Shown here piece by piece: positions 18,088 to 26,372 of a DNA stretch of 64,000 bases (positions within the stretch are counted from its first letter, which is position 1; each line of letters starts with the position of its first letter). The stretch covers positions 1-64,000 of the forward strand of contig JAIEMA010000005.1 of NCBI GenBank assembly GCA_019752535.1, written 5' to 3'. This stretch comes from Bacteriovoracaceae bacterium (lineage in GTDB: Bacteria; Bdellovibrionota; Bacteriovoracia; Bacteriovoracales; Bacteriovoracaceae). A program made the translations under genes and the position numbers. The notes beneath the pieces are model-generated. The model was not told the DNA's origin. It saw only the letters and a program-made list of their open reading frames with translations, and ran no database searches.

Positions 18088-18549
18088 TTAGATCGAAGTT
18101 CCGCAAGCAGTTGCAGCTACACCGTTGATCTGAGTAGCCACTTCATTTGTGCCAACATCAGAAGTAGGGTAAATCATTTTGTAGTTAGACTTCAAAGCTT
18201 TGCCAAAAGTAGCTGTATCTTCACAGCCGTAAACTTTTGAAAGACCAGAGATCGTTTCGCCATTGCCTTTAGCAATGTCGTTAGCCAAAGCCATTTTATT
18301 AGCTTCGATATAAGCTTCAACTTGAGCTGTTTTTCCTGCAGTAGGAGAATCACAGTTCAAAGTACCAGAAGAGATGGCGAAAGTTTGGTTACCAGAAGTG
18401 CCGTTAGTAGTAGCAGCAAGAACTTGCTTCCACCATGTGTTGTCTTTTTCAAAGATCATTGAACCCAATCCACAACCAGAAGCGCCGTAAGGGGCTGCGA
18501 AAGCAGATACAGACATAAGAGCAACGGCCAATACTAAAAGCTTTTTCAT
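18088..18549 (-). CDS. DUF3015-family secreted protein
   Basis: A 153-residue exported protein. The signal peptide ends AFAA at about 19. The mature N-terminus carries the DUF3015 hallmark CGLGSMIF, followed by QVLAATTNGTSGNQTFAISS and four further cysteines. The function of the family is unknown. GGAG lies four bases before the ATG. It is the first gene of an operon with Lnb/DUF4105 and the VanX-type dipeptidase. A perfect 9-bp inverted repeat lies 20 bases upstream of the start. Confidence 0.9.
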   Translation of the reverse strand: MKKLLVLAVALMSVSAFAAPYGASGCGLGSMIFEKDNTWWKQVLAATTNGTSGNQTFAISSGTLNCDSPTAGKTAQVEAYIEANKMALANDIAKGNGETISGLSKVYGCEDTATFGKALKSNYKMIYPTSDVGTNEVATQINGVAATACGTSI

Positions 18550-18568
18550 TCAAACTCCAAAGGTTAAC

Positions 18569-18589
18569 AAACACAGATTGTCTGTGTTT
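18569..18589. repeat. 9-bp perfect inverted repeat in the DUF3015 leader
   Basis: AAACACAGA, a 3-base loop, then TCTGTGTTT. It lies 20-40 bases before the DUF3015 start on the minus strand. It could fold in the mRNA leader, serve as an operator, or be a weak terminator for the gene upstream; there is no strong T-tract. Confidence 0.5.
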
Positions 18590-18690
18590 CAAAAATTGTT
18601 TTATCAATCGTGCAAGGTGAAGCCGCTTAGGGCAAGGGGAAAATAAGGTGAATAGACCTTACTTGATTGCGACACTCAAGAAATGAAGCG

Positions 18691-19221
18691 TTAGTTAATA
18701 CCTAAAGATTTGAAAGTTAAATAAGTCAGACGCAAACGCTTCTCTGTGCTCTCATCCATCGCAAGAAGAAGTTGTTCTAGTTCATCAGCAAGTCCAAGAT
18801 CACAAACAAATTTGTCGGCCTCCACTTCGGCCATTAAAGGATCTCTCTCGCCTTCGGCTTCTAATTCATAGATCACCAAAGCTACTTCGTGGGCCAAGAA
18901 AGCAACGGCTTCTTTGCCACCACGAGCGAGCAGTCTTTGGTATTCAGGAAATACAACCACAGTGTTTCTCATCTGGTAGCGATGAGCCCCTAGGGCCTGA
19001 AAAACCTGTGAGGGAACAAAAGCGATGGTATGTTGAACAAGTTTTGTGAGGAGTGCAGCAGGTAGCATAGTGACAAGAGTTTCAAAGGTCTCTTTAATTT
19101 TTGCATTTTGCAAAATCCAACTATGATCAGCCTCAGAGAAGAAATATTTCTTAAACTGCTCTCTTTGCTCTTTATGAGTTTGAGTAGATGAGCGGCGATA
19201 TTTTTGGAATAAATTTAACAT
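18691..19221 (-). CDS. peptidase-like protein with degenerate zinc motif
   Basis: A 176-residue cytoplasmic protein. Residues 110-121 (AHEVALVIYELE) look like the HExxH helix of a metallopeptidase but the second His is missing, while EVEADKFVCDLG at 132-143 resembles the downstream ExEAD motif of M48/M78-type peptidases. It may be an inactive member or bind metal differently. The ATG at 19221 is chosen because TGAGGTT sits six bases upstream. It is divergent from the cysteine-repeat protein. Function unknown. Confidence 0.7.
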   Translation of the reverse strand: MLNLFQKYRRSSTQTHKEQREQFKKYFFSEADHSWILQNAKIKETFETLVTMLPAALLTKLVQHTIAFVPSQVFQALGAHRYQMRNTVVVFPEYQRLLARGGKEAVAFLAHEVALVIYELEAEGERDPLMAEVEADKFVCDLGLADELEQLLLAMDESTEKRLRLTYLTFKSLGIN

Positions 19222-19274
19222 TATTAACCTCAAGTCTTTCTCTTTTCGGCTAATGCAAAAAAAACTTTGGGTGT

Positions 19275-19280
19275 TATAAT
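19275..19280 (+). promoter_or_regulatory. consensus -10 hexamer, possible near-leaderless start
   Basis: An exact TATAAT, seven bases before the ATG at 19288. A matching -35 is not evident (AATGCA at the right spacing). If used, transcription would begin almost at the start codon, consistent with the absence of a Shine-Dalgarno there. Confidence 0.3.
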
Positions 19281-19287
19281 AAATTCT

Positions 19288-20055
19288 ATGCGTTGCTTGA
19301 TAATTCTAGTTTTTTCACTCTTACCAGCTCTCTCCTTCGCTCAGGAGGTTAGACGTTGGTACCCTAATAAAAATAGCTTCCCAGAGGGAGAATGCGTGCG
19401 CATGCATGCTCCATCTGATGGAAATAACTATGTCGAGAAAGTGAAATCCGAGGAGTGCCGTCCAGAAAAAGTCAGCTATTTATGGCAAAAAAACATCTGT
19501 TATGAAGTGGACTCTGAGACTCAGGGACAACAGTTTGGAGTAAGAACAGATGGGCCAATCCCCTGCGCTCCTGAAGGCTCCCTCTTTGCTTTTGAAGATA
19601 AAAAGCGCGAATGCTGGCTGGTGGATCCTTCTGGTGGACTAAAATTCAGGGCCAAGGTTGAGATGAAAGAATGCATGCCGGCCAAAGAAAATATCATCAA
19701 AAAATTCTTTGTGAATGCCACCGGACTGGGTGGTGAATGCCTAGAAGTTCATAAAACTGAAGGCCCCACTCGCTGGCAATGGAGACTCAATACATATGAG
19801 TGCAAGCCAGAGAAAACAAAATTTTTGTGGCGATCAACGGGAGAACTTAAAGGTGAGTGCTGGGAGTTAGCCGAAGACGGTCCACAATATTACAGCGAAA
19901 AAGTGGGTCTTGATTCTTGTCGGCCAAAAGCAGTGACCTATCGCTTCGAGAGACAAAATGAAATGCGTGGTGAGTGCTATGAAATTGACTACCAAACAAA
20001 AGGGCAAAACTGGATCAAGAGAGTTGAACCTAAGTTTTGCCGTCCAGATCCTTAA
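19288..20055 (+). CDS. secreted protein of six two-cysteine repeats
   Basis: A 255-residue product with signal peptide (ending SFAQ at 16-19). The mature part has exactly twelve cysteines at 36/57, 71/93, 109/129, 151/172, 191/211 and 230/251. Each pair is 20-22 residues apart, and pairs repeat every 35-42 residues. The common pattern is GEC-[YWL]-E-x(16-18)-C-[RK]-P-E, then an aromatic strand. Probably each repeat is a small disulfide-closed beta unit. I know no family name for it. The start is the ATG preceding the signal peptide; a TTG at 19267 is less likely. Confidence 0.8.
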   Translation: MRCLIILVFSLLPALSFAQEVRRWYPNKNSFPEGECVRMHAPSDGNNYVEKVKSEECRPEKVSYLWQKNICYEVDSETQGQQFGVRTDGPIPCAPEGSLFAFEDKKRECWLVDPSGGLKFRAKVEMKECMPAKENIIKKFFVNATGLGGECLEVHKTEGPTRWQWRLNTYECKPEKTKFLWRSTGELKGECWELAEDGPQYYSEKVGLDSCRPKAVTYRFERQNEMRGECYEIDYQTKGQNWIKRVEPKFCRPDP

Positions 20056-20337
20056 TTATTGTGGAAATGGCATCTCGTCGCTTTCAACATTCATGTTGAT
20101 GGGACTGGCGTATTTCTCACCGATCGCCGTGAGAATATTTTGAGGAATTTTAACGGCTTTATATTTTTTGCCATTCGTTGTTCTAATCCAAAATCCATTC
20201 ATTAAACGATCCGGACTTGAGATGCGAATGGGCTTGATTGAAATAATATGATCGAGGTTGATCAGCATTTCCACTTCACTTTCACGTGCTGTGTTTTGAT
20301 CTTTCGGATTTAAAATAACAAATTTAGCAAAATTCAT
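20056..20337 (-). CDS. small cytoplasmic protein, FlbD-like strand pattern
   Basis: 93 residues. INLDHIISIKPI followed by WIRTTNGKKYKAVKIP recalls the fold of FlbD-type small proteins (a residue run with an NGKKY strand and a following helix), but similarity is weak and I do not claim function. AGAGG lies upstream of the ATG at 20337. It is convergent with the cysteine-repeat gene with no gap. Confidence 0.6.
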   Translation of the reverse strand: MNFAKFVILNPKDQNTARESEVEMLINLDHIISIKPIRISSPDRLMNGFWIRTTNGKKYKAVKIPQNILTAIGEKYASPINMNVESDEMPFPQ

Positions 20338-20407
20338 AGCAACCTCTCTTGCCACTATTCTAAGGGACAAAAATGCTTTTATGAGTTGGGTGTGGAGATT
20401 TTACAGT

Positions 20408-20749
20408 CTAAAAACACAGCCCGCATTCAGGGCATTCAGAAGCCTGTGTGCTAAATGACGTCCCACAAGCTGGACAAGTTGCTGAATCCTTAGAGGGATC
20501 AAAGACTTGAGCCACCAAATTCCAATCAACACTTAAGCCCTGAGTAAGTTTTTGGTACTGCTCTTTCATGACTTCCTGAACAACTGGAATGGCCATCTCT
20601 GGAACCAAAACTTCCACCGTCACGGTGCAACCTCGAGTGCAGGTATGGGCATTATGATCGAGTTGGGCGTCTACTTGGCGAGTCGCCAAGATGCGTTGAA
20701 GGGTTTTAGCCTCCTCTAGAGGCATTGTGCCTAAACGAATCAAATTCAT
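20408..20749 (-). CDS. zinc-ribbon protein with DUF2007-like front half
   Basis: 113 residues. The N-terminal part (RLGTMPLEEAKTLQRILATR followed by a beta strand) resembles small DUF2007-type proteins, and the C-terminus is a zinc ribbon with CPAC and CPEC pairs 12 residues apart, then a final Cys. A further CTRGC lies at about 37-41. Function unknown. It is divergent from lysC with 80 bases between starts. Confidence 0.7.
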   Translation of the reverse strand: MNLIRLGTMPLEEAKTLQRILATRQVDAQLDHNAHTCTRGCTVTVEVLVPEMAIPVVQEVMKEQYQKLTQGLSVDWNLVAQVFDPSKDSATCPACGTSFSTQASECPECGLCF

Positions 20750-20829
20750 AGACCCATTTTAGCTCGAAATCTCCTTCAACTCTCACTTTTTCCTCTGCTA
20801 TAGTCGAATCTTCATACTGGAGAAAAATT

Positions 20830-22161
20830 GTGAAACTAGCAGTAGCAAAATTTGGTGGCACGAGCATGATGGATGCCTCCATCGCCCTCAAATCTGCCCA
20901 TGTTTTGGGCCAGCGCCCTGAGATTCGCCTTTGTGTGATTTCGGCCACCGCCGGAACGACCAATCAGCTCTTCACCATGGCCCGTGAATCGGCCCAACAT
21001 CTGCCAACAGCTTTTGAAGCTTTTCGTGATCGTCACCTGCGCTTTATTCAAGAACTCACCAATGATAAAAATGCCATCGAAGAGGTCAATAAACTCTGCC
21101 ATCGGGTGCAAGAAATCCTTCAAGGCATGAAACTCCTCAAAGAGACATCTCTCTCTGCTCTTGATGATCTTGTGAGCCACGGCGAACTCATCAGCTCTCT
21201 ACTTTTTGTTGAAGCACTCAAGAAGCAAGGAAAAAAAGTAAAATGGGTTGATGCACGCACTATTATGAAAACGACTTCAGATCATGGAAGAGCTCTACCT
21301 CTTCTCGATCTTTTACGTCAGCATGCGGAAAATGAAATCAAGCCTCACCTCCATGAATTTATCGTTGTCACTCAAGGCTATATTGGCTCTGATATGCATG
21401 GACGTACGACCACACTAGGAAAAGAGGGCTCCGATTATTCTACTGCCCTTCTGGCCGAAGCACTTGATGCCAGCGAAATTCAAATCTGGAAAGACGTGGC
21501 CGGAGTCATGACGACTGATCCTCGTCTCGTAAAAGAAGCTCACACCTTAGAAGAGATTACTTTTCAAGAAATCTCAGAGCTCACGCGATTTGGGGCTAAG
21601 GTCATTCATCCCGATACATTTCTGCCAGCTATCCGCGCTCAGATTCCTGTCTATGTGGGCTACTCGCAAGATCCAAATTTGAGAGGCACAAAAGTTGTCT
21701 TGAAGTCGGCTCATCACCCGCCAGTGCGAGCGATTGCATTAAAACGTGAGCAAAAATGGCTCACCATCAAAGAGCCTGAAGGATTTAATCATCCAGCCTT
21801 CATCTTGAATGTCATGCAAACGCTGAATAAATATAAAATTATCCCTACGCTCATTAACACGAGTGAAAATCGGATGGGGATGGTGATTGATAAAATCTAC
21901 ACCCTCACGGCAGATTGCTTGCGTGAACTCGCTCAGTGGGGAGAGACCCATATTCATGAAGGCGAAGTGCTCTCAATTGTGGGGCTTGGTATTAGTGCAA
22001 AATCAGAAATCCAAAGTATGGCCCTTCGTCATTTAAACGGGGCTCATCCTTATATGGTCTCCTGTGGGGCCAGCGAAAACTCAATCTGCTTAATGGTGGC
22101 CACAGGTCTTGGAGAGAATATTTTAAAATCACTCCACCACACTCTTTTGGAGAAGGCATGA
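20830..22161 (+). CDS. lysC: aspartate kinase, first gene of the dap operon
   Basis: A 443-residue monofunctional aspartokinase that phosphorylates aspartate to open the lysine/threonine/methionine/diaminopimelate pathway. The kinase signature KFGGTSM is at 7-13, and TTTLGKEGSDYSTALLAEAL and WKDVAGVMTTDPR are in the middle. The last 140 residues are the ACT regulatory pair. The start is GTG with GGAGA six bases upstream. It overlaps dapB by four bases (ATGA). A second aspartokinase lies at 27813; this copy has no riboswitch in its short leader, so the two are probably regulated differently. Confidence 0.95.
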   Translation: MKLAVAKFGGTSMMDASIALKSAHVLGQRPEIRLCVISATAGTTNQLFTMARESAQHLPTAFEAFRDRHLRFIQELTNDKNAIEEVNKLCHRVQEILQGMKLLKETSLSALDDLVSHGELISSLLFVEALKKQGKKVKWVDARTIMKTTSDHGRALPLLDLLRQHAENEIKPHLHEFIVVTQGYIGSDMHGRTTTLGKEGSDYSTALLAEALDASEIQIWKDVAGVMTTDPRLVKEAHTLEEITFQEISELTRFGAKVIHPDTFLPAIRAQIPVYVGYSQDPNLRGTKVVLKSAHHPPVRAIALKREQKWLTIKEPEGFNHPAFILNVMQTLNKYKIIPTLINTSENRMGMVIDKIYTLTADCLRELAQWGETHIHEGEVLSIVGLGISAKSEIQSMALRHLNGAHPYMVSCGASENSICLMVATGLGENILKSLHHTLLEKA

Positions 22162-22820
22162 AAGTCGCAGTCATTGGCAAAGGAAAGACGGGAGGACATC
22201 TCCTCAATCTGATCTCTAAAAATGATATCGTAGGCCCCTTTGGTCGCTCCACACCTCTGGATCTTCAAAAGGCTGATATTGGTATTATTTTTGTTCCGGG
22301 CGACTCTTTCCTTGAAATGATTCCCTCTCTTCTTGAAAGCAAAAAACCTATGGTGATTGGTGCGACTGGCATGGAGTGGCCAAAAGATTTAGACGCTAAA
22401 CTGCGCGCCCAAAAAGTGGCTTGGGTGCATGCCACGAACTTCTCCTTAGGCATTCAGCTCTTTCGCCAACTCATCAAGACGGTTAATCGGATGCAAAAAA
22501 ATCTTCCGGCCTTTAAGGCGGAACTTTTAGATATTCATCACACAAAAAAATTGGATGCACCTTCTGGTACGGCCAAGTCTCTCGCGCAATGGAGTCACTT
22601 TGAAGTGCCTATCGAAGCAAAAAGAGAAGGTGATATCGTAGGTTTCCATGAACTGACTTTAAAATTTGCTCAAGAAACAATTAAAATCTCACACGATGCC
22701 CATGACCGTTCGCTCTTTGCTCAAGGGGCACTGGATGTCGCAAAACTTTGGATAAATAAACCTTTGGGTGATGGACTTCACCCACTTGAAAACCTTATGG
22801 ATCACTTGGAGAAAGCATGA
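22158..22820 (+). CDS. dapB: 4-hydroxy-tetrahydrodipicolinate reductase DapB
   Basis: NAD(P)H-dependent reduction step of diaminopimelate synthesis. The nucleotide-binding start is MKVAVIGKGKTG. The active-site block DIHHTKKLDAPSGTA near 125-139 carries the catalytic His-His and Lys. At 220 residues it is clearly shorter than the E. coli enzyme (273); the shortening falls mainly before ATNFSLG. It is translationally coupled to lysC and dapA on both sides by four-base overlaps. Confidence 0.95.
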   Translation: MKVAVIGKGKTGGHLLNLISKNDIVGPFGRSTPLDLQKADIGIIFVPGDSFLEMIPSLLESKKPMVIGATGMEWPKDLDAKLRAQKVAWVHATNFSLGIQLFRQLIKTVNRMQKNLPAFKAELLDIHHTKKLDAPSGTAKSLAQWSHFEVPIEAKREGDIVGFHELTLKFAQETIKISHDAHDRSLFAQGALDVAKLWINKPLGDGLHPLENLMDHLEKA

Positions 22821-23713
22821 AAAGCCAAACAGAACTCAACAAACATGTCGTCTGGACCGCCGTCGTCACTCCCCTTCTACAAGATGGAAAGATTGACTAT
22901 GCTTCTCTTGAAAATCTTTTAAACAAACAAGCTGAGGCCGGAAACGGTATCGTGCTTCTGGGATCAACAGCAGAGGCCTTAAATCTTTCATCTCAAGATA
23001 AAAATGAGATCGTCCGTTTCGCTACTAAACTCAATCTCAAAACTAGCATGATCTTAGGCATTGGCGGTCATCAACTCGATGATCAATTGAACTGGATGAA
23101 ATTTGGTGAAGATCACGCTTTTGATGGCTACCTCTTAGTGACTCCACTTTACGCCAAACCAGGACTCGTGGGGCAAACGAAGTGGTTTGAAACTTTAATG
23201 AACACCTCGACTCGCCCTTGTATGCTTTATAACGTTCCCGGCAGATCGGCCGTGGCCATGCATCCTGGAGTGCTCACCAATTTAGCTGGACATAAAAATC
23301 TTTGGTCACTGAAAGAAGCCAGTGGCTCGATTGAGAAGTACTCACAATTCAGACAAGCGGCTCCTAGCCTCACAATTTATTCAGGTGACGACGCTCTCCT
23401 TCCCTTCTTTGTCCCGATGGGATGCGCAGGAGTAGTGTCTGTGGCCGGAAACGTGTGGCCAAAAGAGACTCGCCGTTATGCAGAACTCTCTCTTGCGCAA
23501 AAATTTGAAAAGATTTTCCCTCTTTGGGAGAAAGCCTCTAATAGTTTATTTTTAGCCTCTAATCCACTTCCGGTGAAAGCTCTGCTTCATCACAAAGGTT
23601 GGATCAAAACGAATGTCATGCAAGCTCCACTTCATCATGAGGATTTTAAAGATGTGGCGAAGCTTGCAGCGATTGATACAGAGGTTGCACAATGGATGAA
23701 GGAGAACGCATGA
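22817..23713 (+). CDS. dapA: 4-hydroxy-tetrahydrodipicolinate synthase DapA
   Basis: Condenses pyruvate with aspartate semialdehyde. A 298-residue TIM barrel with the Schiff-base lysine K166 in LKEASG, Y138 in LYNVPGR, and GSTAEALNLS at 49-58 in place of the usual GTTGE. The order in the operon is lysC, dapB, dapA, dapD. The stop overlaps the start of dapD (ATGA at 23710-23713). Confidence 0.96.
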   Translation: MKSQTELNKHVVWTAVVTPLLQDGKIDYASLENLLNKQAEAGNGIVLLGSTAEALNLSSQDKNEIVRFATKLNLKTSMILGIGGHQLDDQLNWMKFGEDHAFDGYLLVTPLYAKPGLVGQTKWFETLMNTSTRPCMLYNVPGRSAVAMHPGVLTNLAGHKNLWSLKEASGSIEKYSQFRQAAPSLTIYSGDDALLPFFVPMGCAGVVSVAGNVWPKETRRYAELSLAQKFEKIFPLWEKASNSLFLASNPLPVKALLHHKGWIKTNVMQAPLHHEDFKDVAKLAAIDTEVAQWMKENA

Positions 23714-24450
23714 GCTGGGAGCAATTACTCAACGATCTTGAATCTGGAAAAGTCCGTTCCGCCGAAAAAGTGGGTAATGAATGGAAAGCCAATACGGCCG
23801 TCAAAGAAGGAATCTTGGCCGCTTTTAAAGCCGGGCAACTTAAAGCTGAGAATGGTTTTGTCGATAAACACAATCTCTTTCCTCAAGAGTTTACCGTCGA
23901 TCGTGGTGTGCGCCTTGTTCCAGGTGGATCAAGTGTTCGTCGCGGCTCATACGTTGCTCGTGGAGTGGTGATCATGCCTCCAGCTTATATCAACGTCGGA
24001 GCCTATGTGGATGAAGGGACGATGGTTGATTCACACGCGCTCGTGGGCTCATGTGCTCAGATTGGAAAACGCGTGCATTTATCTGCAGGTGTGCAGATCG
24101 GTGGCGTGCTTGAGCCGATTGGCATGAGACCTGTCGTGATTGAAGATGATGTGTTTGTTGGTGCAGGATCGATCATCGTTGAAGGCATACTTGTGAGAAA
24201 GCGTGCCGTGATCGCACCAGGTGTGATCCTCTCGAAAGCTGTTGAAGTTTATGATGTGGTTAATCAGTGTGTGATTCCTCGCGGAGAAGGTATTCCTGAA
24301 GGCGCAGTCGTCGTTCCTGGCACACGTGCGTTTTCAACTTCAAATGATTTCATCAAATCAAAAGGGCTCATGCTTCAGTGCCCTGTCATCATCAAATACC
24401 GAGATGAAAAAACTGACACCTCACTTGTTCTTGAAGATGCCCTACGCTGA
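23710..24450 (+). CDS. dapD: tetrahydrodipicolinate N-succinyltransferase DapD
   Basis: Acyl-transfer step of the succinylase diaminopimelate route. A 246-residue left-handed beta-helix protein: hexapeptide repeats run through VPGGSSVRRGSYVA, YINVGAYVDEGTMVD, GSCAQIGKRVHLSAGVQIGGV and VIEDDVFVGAGSIIVEG. The ATG at 23710 overlaps the dapA stop and has GGAG upstream, making it better than the in-frame ATG six codons earlier. The next gene begins on its last base. Confidence 0.95.
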   Translation: MSWEQLLNDLESGKVRSAEKVGNEWKANTAVKEGILAAFKAGQLKAENGFVDKHNLFPQEFTVDRGVRLVPGGSSVRRGSYVARGVVIMPPAYINVGAYVDEGTMVDSHALVGSCAQIGKRVHLSAGVQIGGVLEPIGMRPVVIEDDVFVGAGSIIVEGILVRKRAVIAPGVILSKAVEVYDVVNQCVIPRGEGIPEGAVVVPGTRAFSTSNDFIKSKGLMLQCPVIIKYRDEKTDTSLVLEDALR

Positions 24451-24959
24451 TGGAAAAAGTTGAGTGGCAGGGAAAATTTCTAAAAATGACGACCGAGAAA
24501 ATCGGAGAGATCATCTGGGAGAGAGCTTATCTTCCAGGTGGCTTGGTCATTTTTCCTGTTACTTCGGAGGGAAAAATCCTTCTTATCCGTGAGAGGCGCC
24601 CGCATGAGAATCCTCCTGTGAGACTTAAACCTGTCTCTGGGATGCTGGATGCTGGTGAATCACCCCTAGAGTGTGCGCAAAGAGAGCTTCAAGAAGAGAT
24701 TGGATTCAAAGCCACTTCAATGAAAGAGTTTTGGACTTATAAAACGAGCGGCACCGTCAATTCAGTCACTCATTTTTTTCTGGCCACGGGTCTTATTCCC
24801 TCAAAGCTTCCTAATCCCGATGGAGAAGATGTGATTGAAGAAATCATCGCCTTTACTCCCGATGAAGTGGCAGCGAAGGTTGCTAGTGAAGAGATGCGAT
24901 GGGGAGTTTCAGTGATGGGTTGGTTTAAGCTTCTTCAAACAAATCTATTAGCGAAATAG
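24450..24959 (+). CDS. Nudix hydrolase, probable ADP-ribose pyrophosphatase type
   Basis: 169 residues with a complete Nudix box (GX5EX7REUXEEXGU) from about residue 69 to 91, starting GMLDAGE and ending RELQEEIG. An N-terminal beta strand region with PGGLVIFPV and a C-terminal helix follow the layout of ADP-ribose / nucleotide-sugar pyrophosphatases. It is the last gene of the dap operon, its ATG sharing one base with the dapD stop; I see no metabolic reason for that linkage. Confidence 0.88.
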   Translation: MEKVEWQGKFLKMTTEKIGEIIWERAYLPGGLVIFPVTSEGKILLIRERRPHENPPVRLKPVSGMLDAGESPLECAQRELQEEIGFKATSMKEFWTYKTSGTVNSVTHFFLATGLIPSKLPNPDGEDVIEEIIAFTPDEVAAKVASEEMRWGVSVMGWFKLLQTNLLAK

Positions 24960-25346
24960 ACATCCAATATCCGACGTCCATGAGCGCTCGGCTGTTGTAA
25001 AAGTTCTCAAAATTGAAACTTTTAATCCCCCAACGATCAAAGTTTTTTGAATTCTATTTCCAGCATTATCTACAGTCGCAGGCATTGAGGATTTAAAATA
25101 GCCTGGCTTCAATTCATAGGCGGCAGAGGCTTCAAGATTAAAATCACGATCCATCGATGAATCAAGCATCAGGTGAACATCTCCGTTAGGACGATTCACA
25201 ATATCCAGAAAGCAGCGCTCTCCAGTCGGATCAACGCCCTCATATTCATATTCTGTCAGTATTGTTCGAAGAGCTTCGATTGCATTCGGCTGGGCGCTCT
25301 TGAAGGAAAAACATAAGAATAGAGAGATAAGTATTAAATAGTTCAT
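24948..25346 (-). CDS. small secreted protein (pair A of two paralogues)
   Basis: 132 residues with a signal peptide (MNYLILISLFLCFSF, ending about SAQ). The mature part has AIEALRTILTEYEYEGVDPTGERC, a strand-rich middle and a final Cys near the C-terminus. It shares the YxGVxPxGxxC element and overall layout with the product of 25867..26289, so the two look like diverged paralogues flanking the VOC gene. GGGAG lies ten bases before the ATG. Function unknown. Confidence 0.7.
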   Translation of the reverse strand: MNYLILISLFLCFSFKSAQPNAIEALRTILTEYEYEGVDPTGERCFLDIVNRPNGDVHLMLDSSMDRDFNLEASAAYELKPGYFKSSMPATVDNAGNRIQKTLIVGGLKVSILRTFTTAERSWTSDIGCLFR

Positions 25347-25516
25347 ATTTATTATGCTCCCTAAGTTCACTCTTTTAGGCAATCCATTGCCAACTTTAAG
25401 CCTATAATCACTGAGATTTATTGGTTTGTATTAAACATCTCTTAATAATTAACCTCGTTTACGATGACTTAGGGCGATTTCCTTAATTCCTCATTTATAT
25501 GTCATAGAATCCTGAC

Positions 25517-25870
25517 ATGGCGAAAGCAACCCTTCTTCCGACATCTGATATCGAGCAATCAAAACGCTTCTATCAAAGATTGGGTTTCTCTTTGGGCCAA
25601 AATCTAACCAATAAAAAAGTCGCGCTGACACTCATTCGAGAAGAAATTGTCTTGGAGTTCTATTTAGAGGCGAATCTGAATCCATTAAAGAATTCATCTC
25701 TCTCTTCCTTCTCTGTCTTAGAAACAGAAAAACTGGCCAAAGAGCTTGCTGAAAAATTCGCGCCAGAAGATACAGATTGCCCAGGATGGCTTTTGCCTCT
25801 TAAAAACGGAGAGATCCACGTGGTGGATCCCTCTGGAAATTTAATAATGATTAGAAGAAAAGCAGCTTAG
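25517..25870 (+). CDS. VOC-family (glyoxalase/bleomycin-resistance fold) protein
   Basis: 117 residues, one glyoxalase-like module pair: LLPTSDIEQSKRFYQRLGF at the start of the first beta-alpha unit and GEIHVVDPSGNLIMIRR at the end, with EFYLE in the position of a metal-binding glutamate. Members include dioxygenases, lyases and drug-binding proteins; the exact role is open. It lies between two secreted paralogues on the opposite strand. Confidence 0.8.
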   Translation: MAKATLLPTSDIEQSKRFYQRLGFSLGQNLTNKKVALTLIREEIVLEFYLEANLNPLKNSSLSSFSVLETEKLAKELAEKFAPEDTDCPGWLLPLKNGEIHVVDPSGNLIMIRRKAA

Positions 25871-26289
25871 AGATTAATGACACATTCAACTTTATCTTCA
25901 CGGACATCGCGATTATTCACAATCACTCGGGCGACGACTACATATTGAGTCATCGTATCTACAGCAAGAGTGCGAAACACTTCTTCCACGCTATTGATAC
26001 CGTCTGTTGAATAAGTTTTTTCACTTGAGAGGAAGTAACGAGTCCCTGGATTCCAACGGTACATTGTACCCGTCTCTACTTCACGAGAAATAGTCATCCC
26101 GTTCATTTTGGCTGAAGTCTTAATTCCCTTGTTACTCTTTGCGATTAGAACCGAACACTCGATTCCTTCAGGAGAGACACCTGAATAAAGGCCTGGAGCT
26201 AAAACATTTGTGAGAGCGGCTGTCGCATCAAGCTCTTGAGCAAAAGCAGAAGAACAAACGAGAGTAAGAGCAATCAATAAACTTTTCAT
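25867..26289 (-). CDS. small secreted protein (pair B of two paralogues)
   Basis: 140 residues with signal peptide ending AFAQ. Contains LYSGVSPEGIEC and a C-terminal CVINL, mirroring the YEGVDPTGERC and terminal Cys of the protein at 24948..25346. TGAGGTT lies six bases before the ATG, the same ribosome-site spelling as the gene at 19221. Function unknown; two cysteines could form one disulfide. Confidence 0.72.
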   Translation of the reverse strand: MKSLLIALTLVCSSAFAQELDATAALTNVLAPGLYSGVSPEGIECSVLIAKSNKGIKTSAKMNGMTISREVETGTMYRWNPGTRYFLSSEKTYSTDGINSVEEVFRTLAVDTMTQYVVVARVIVNNRDVREDKVECVINL

Positions 26290-26372
26290 TTTTAACCTCA
26301 TCCTATTTGCCGTTTTATAACACAAGCAAACCGCCTGGACAGCCTTAGTGAGAATATTTTATAGGATACTCT

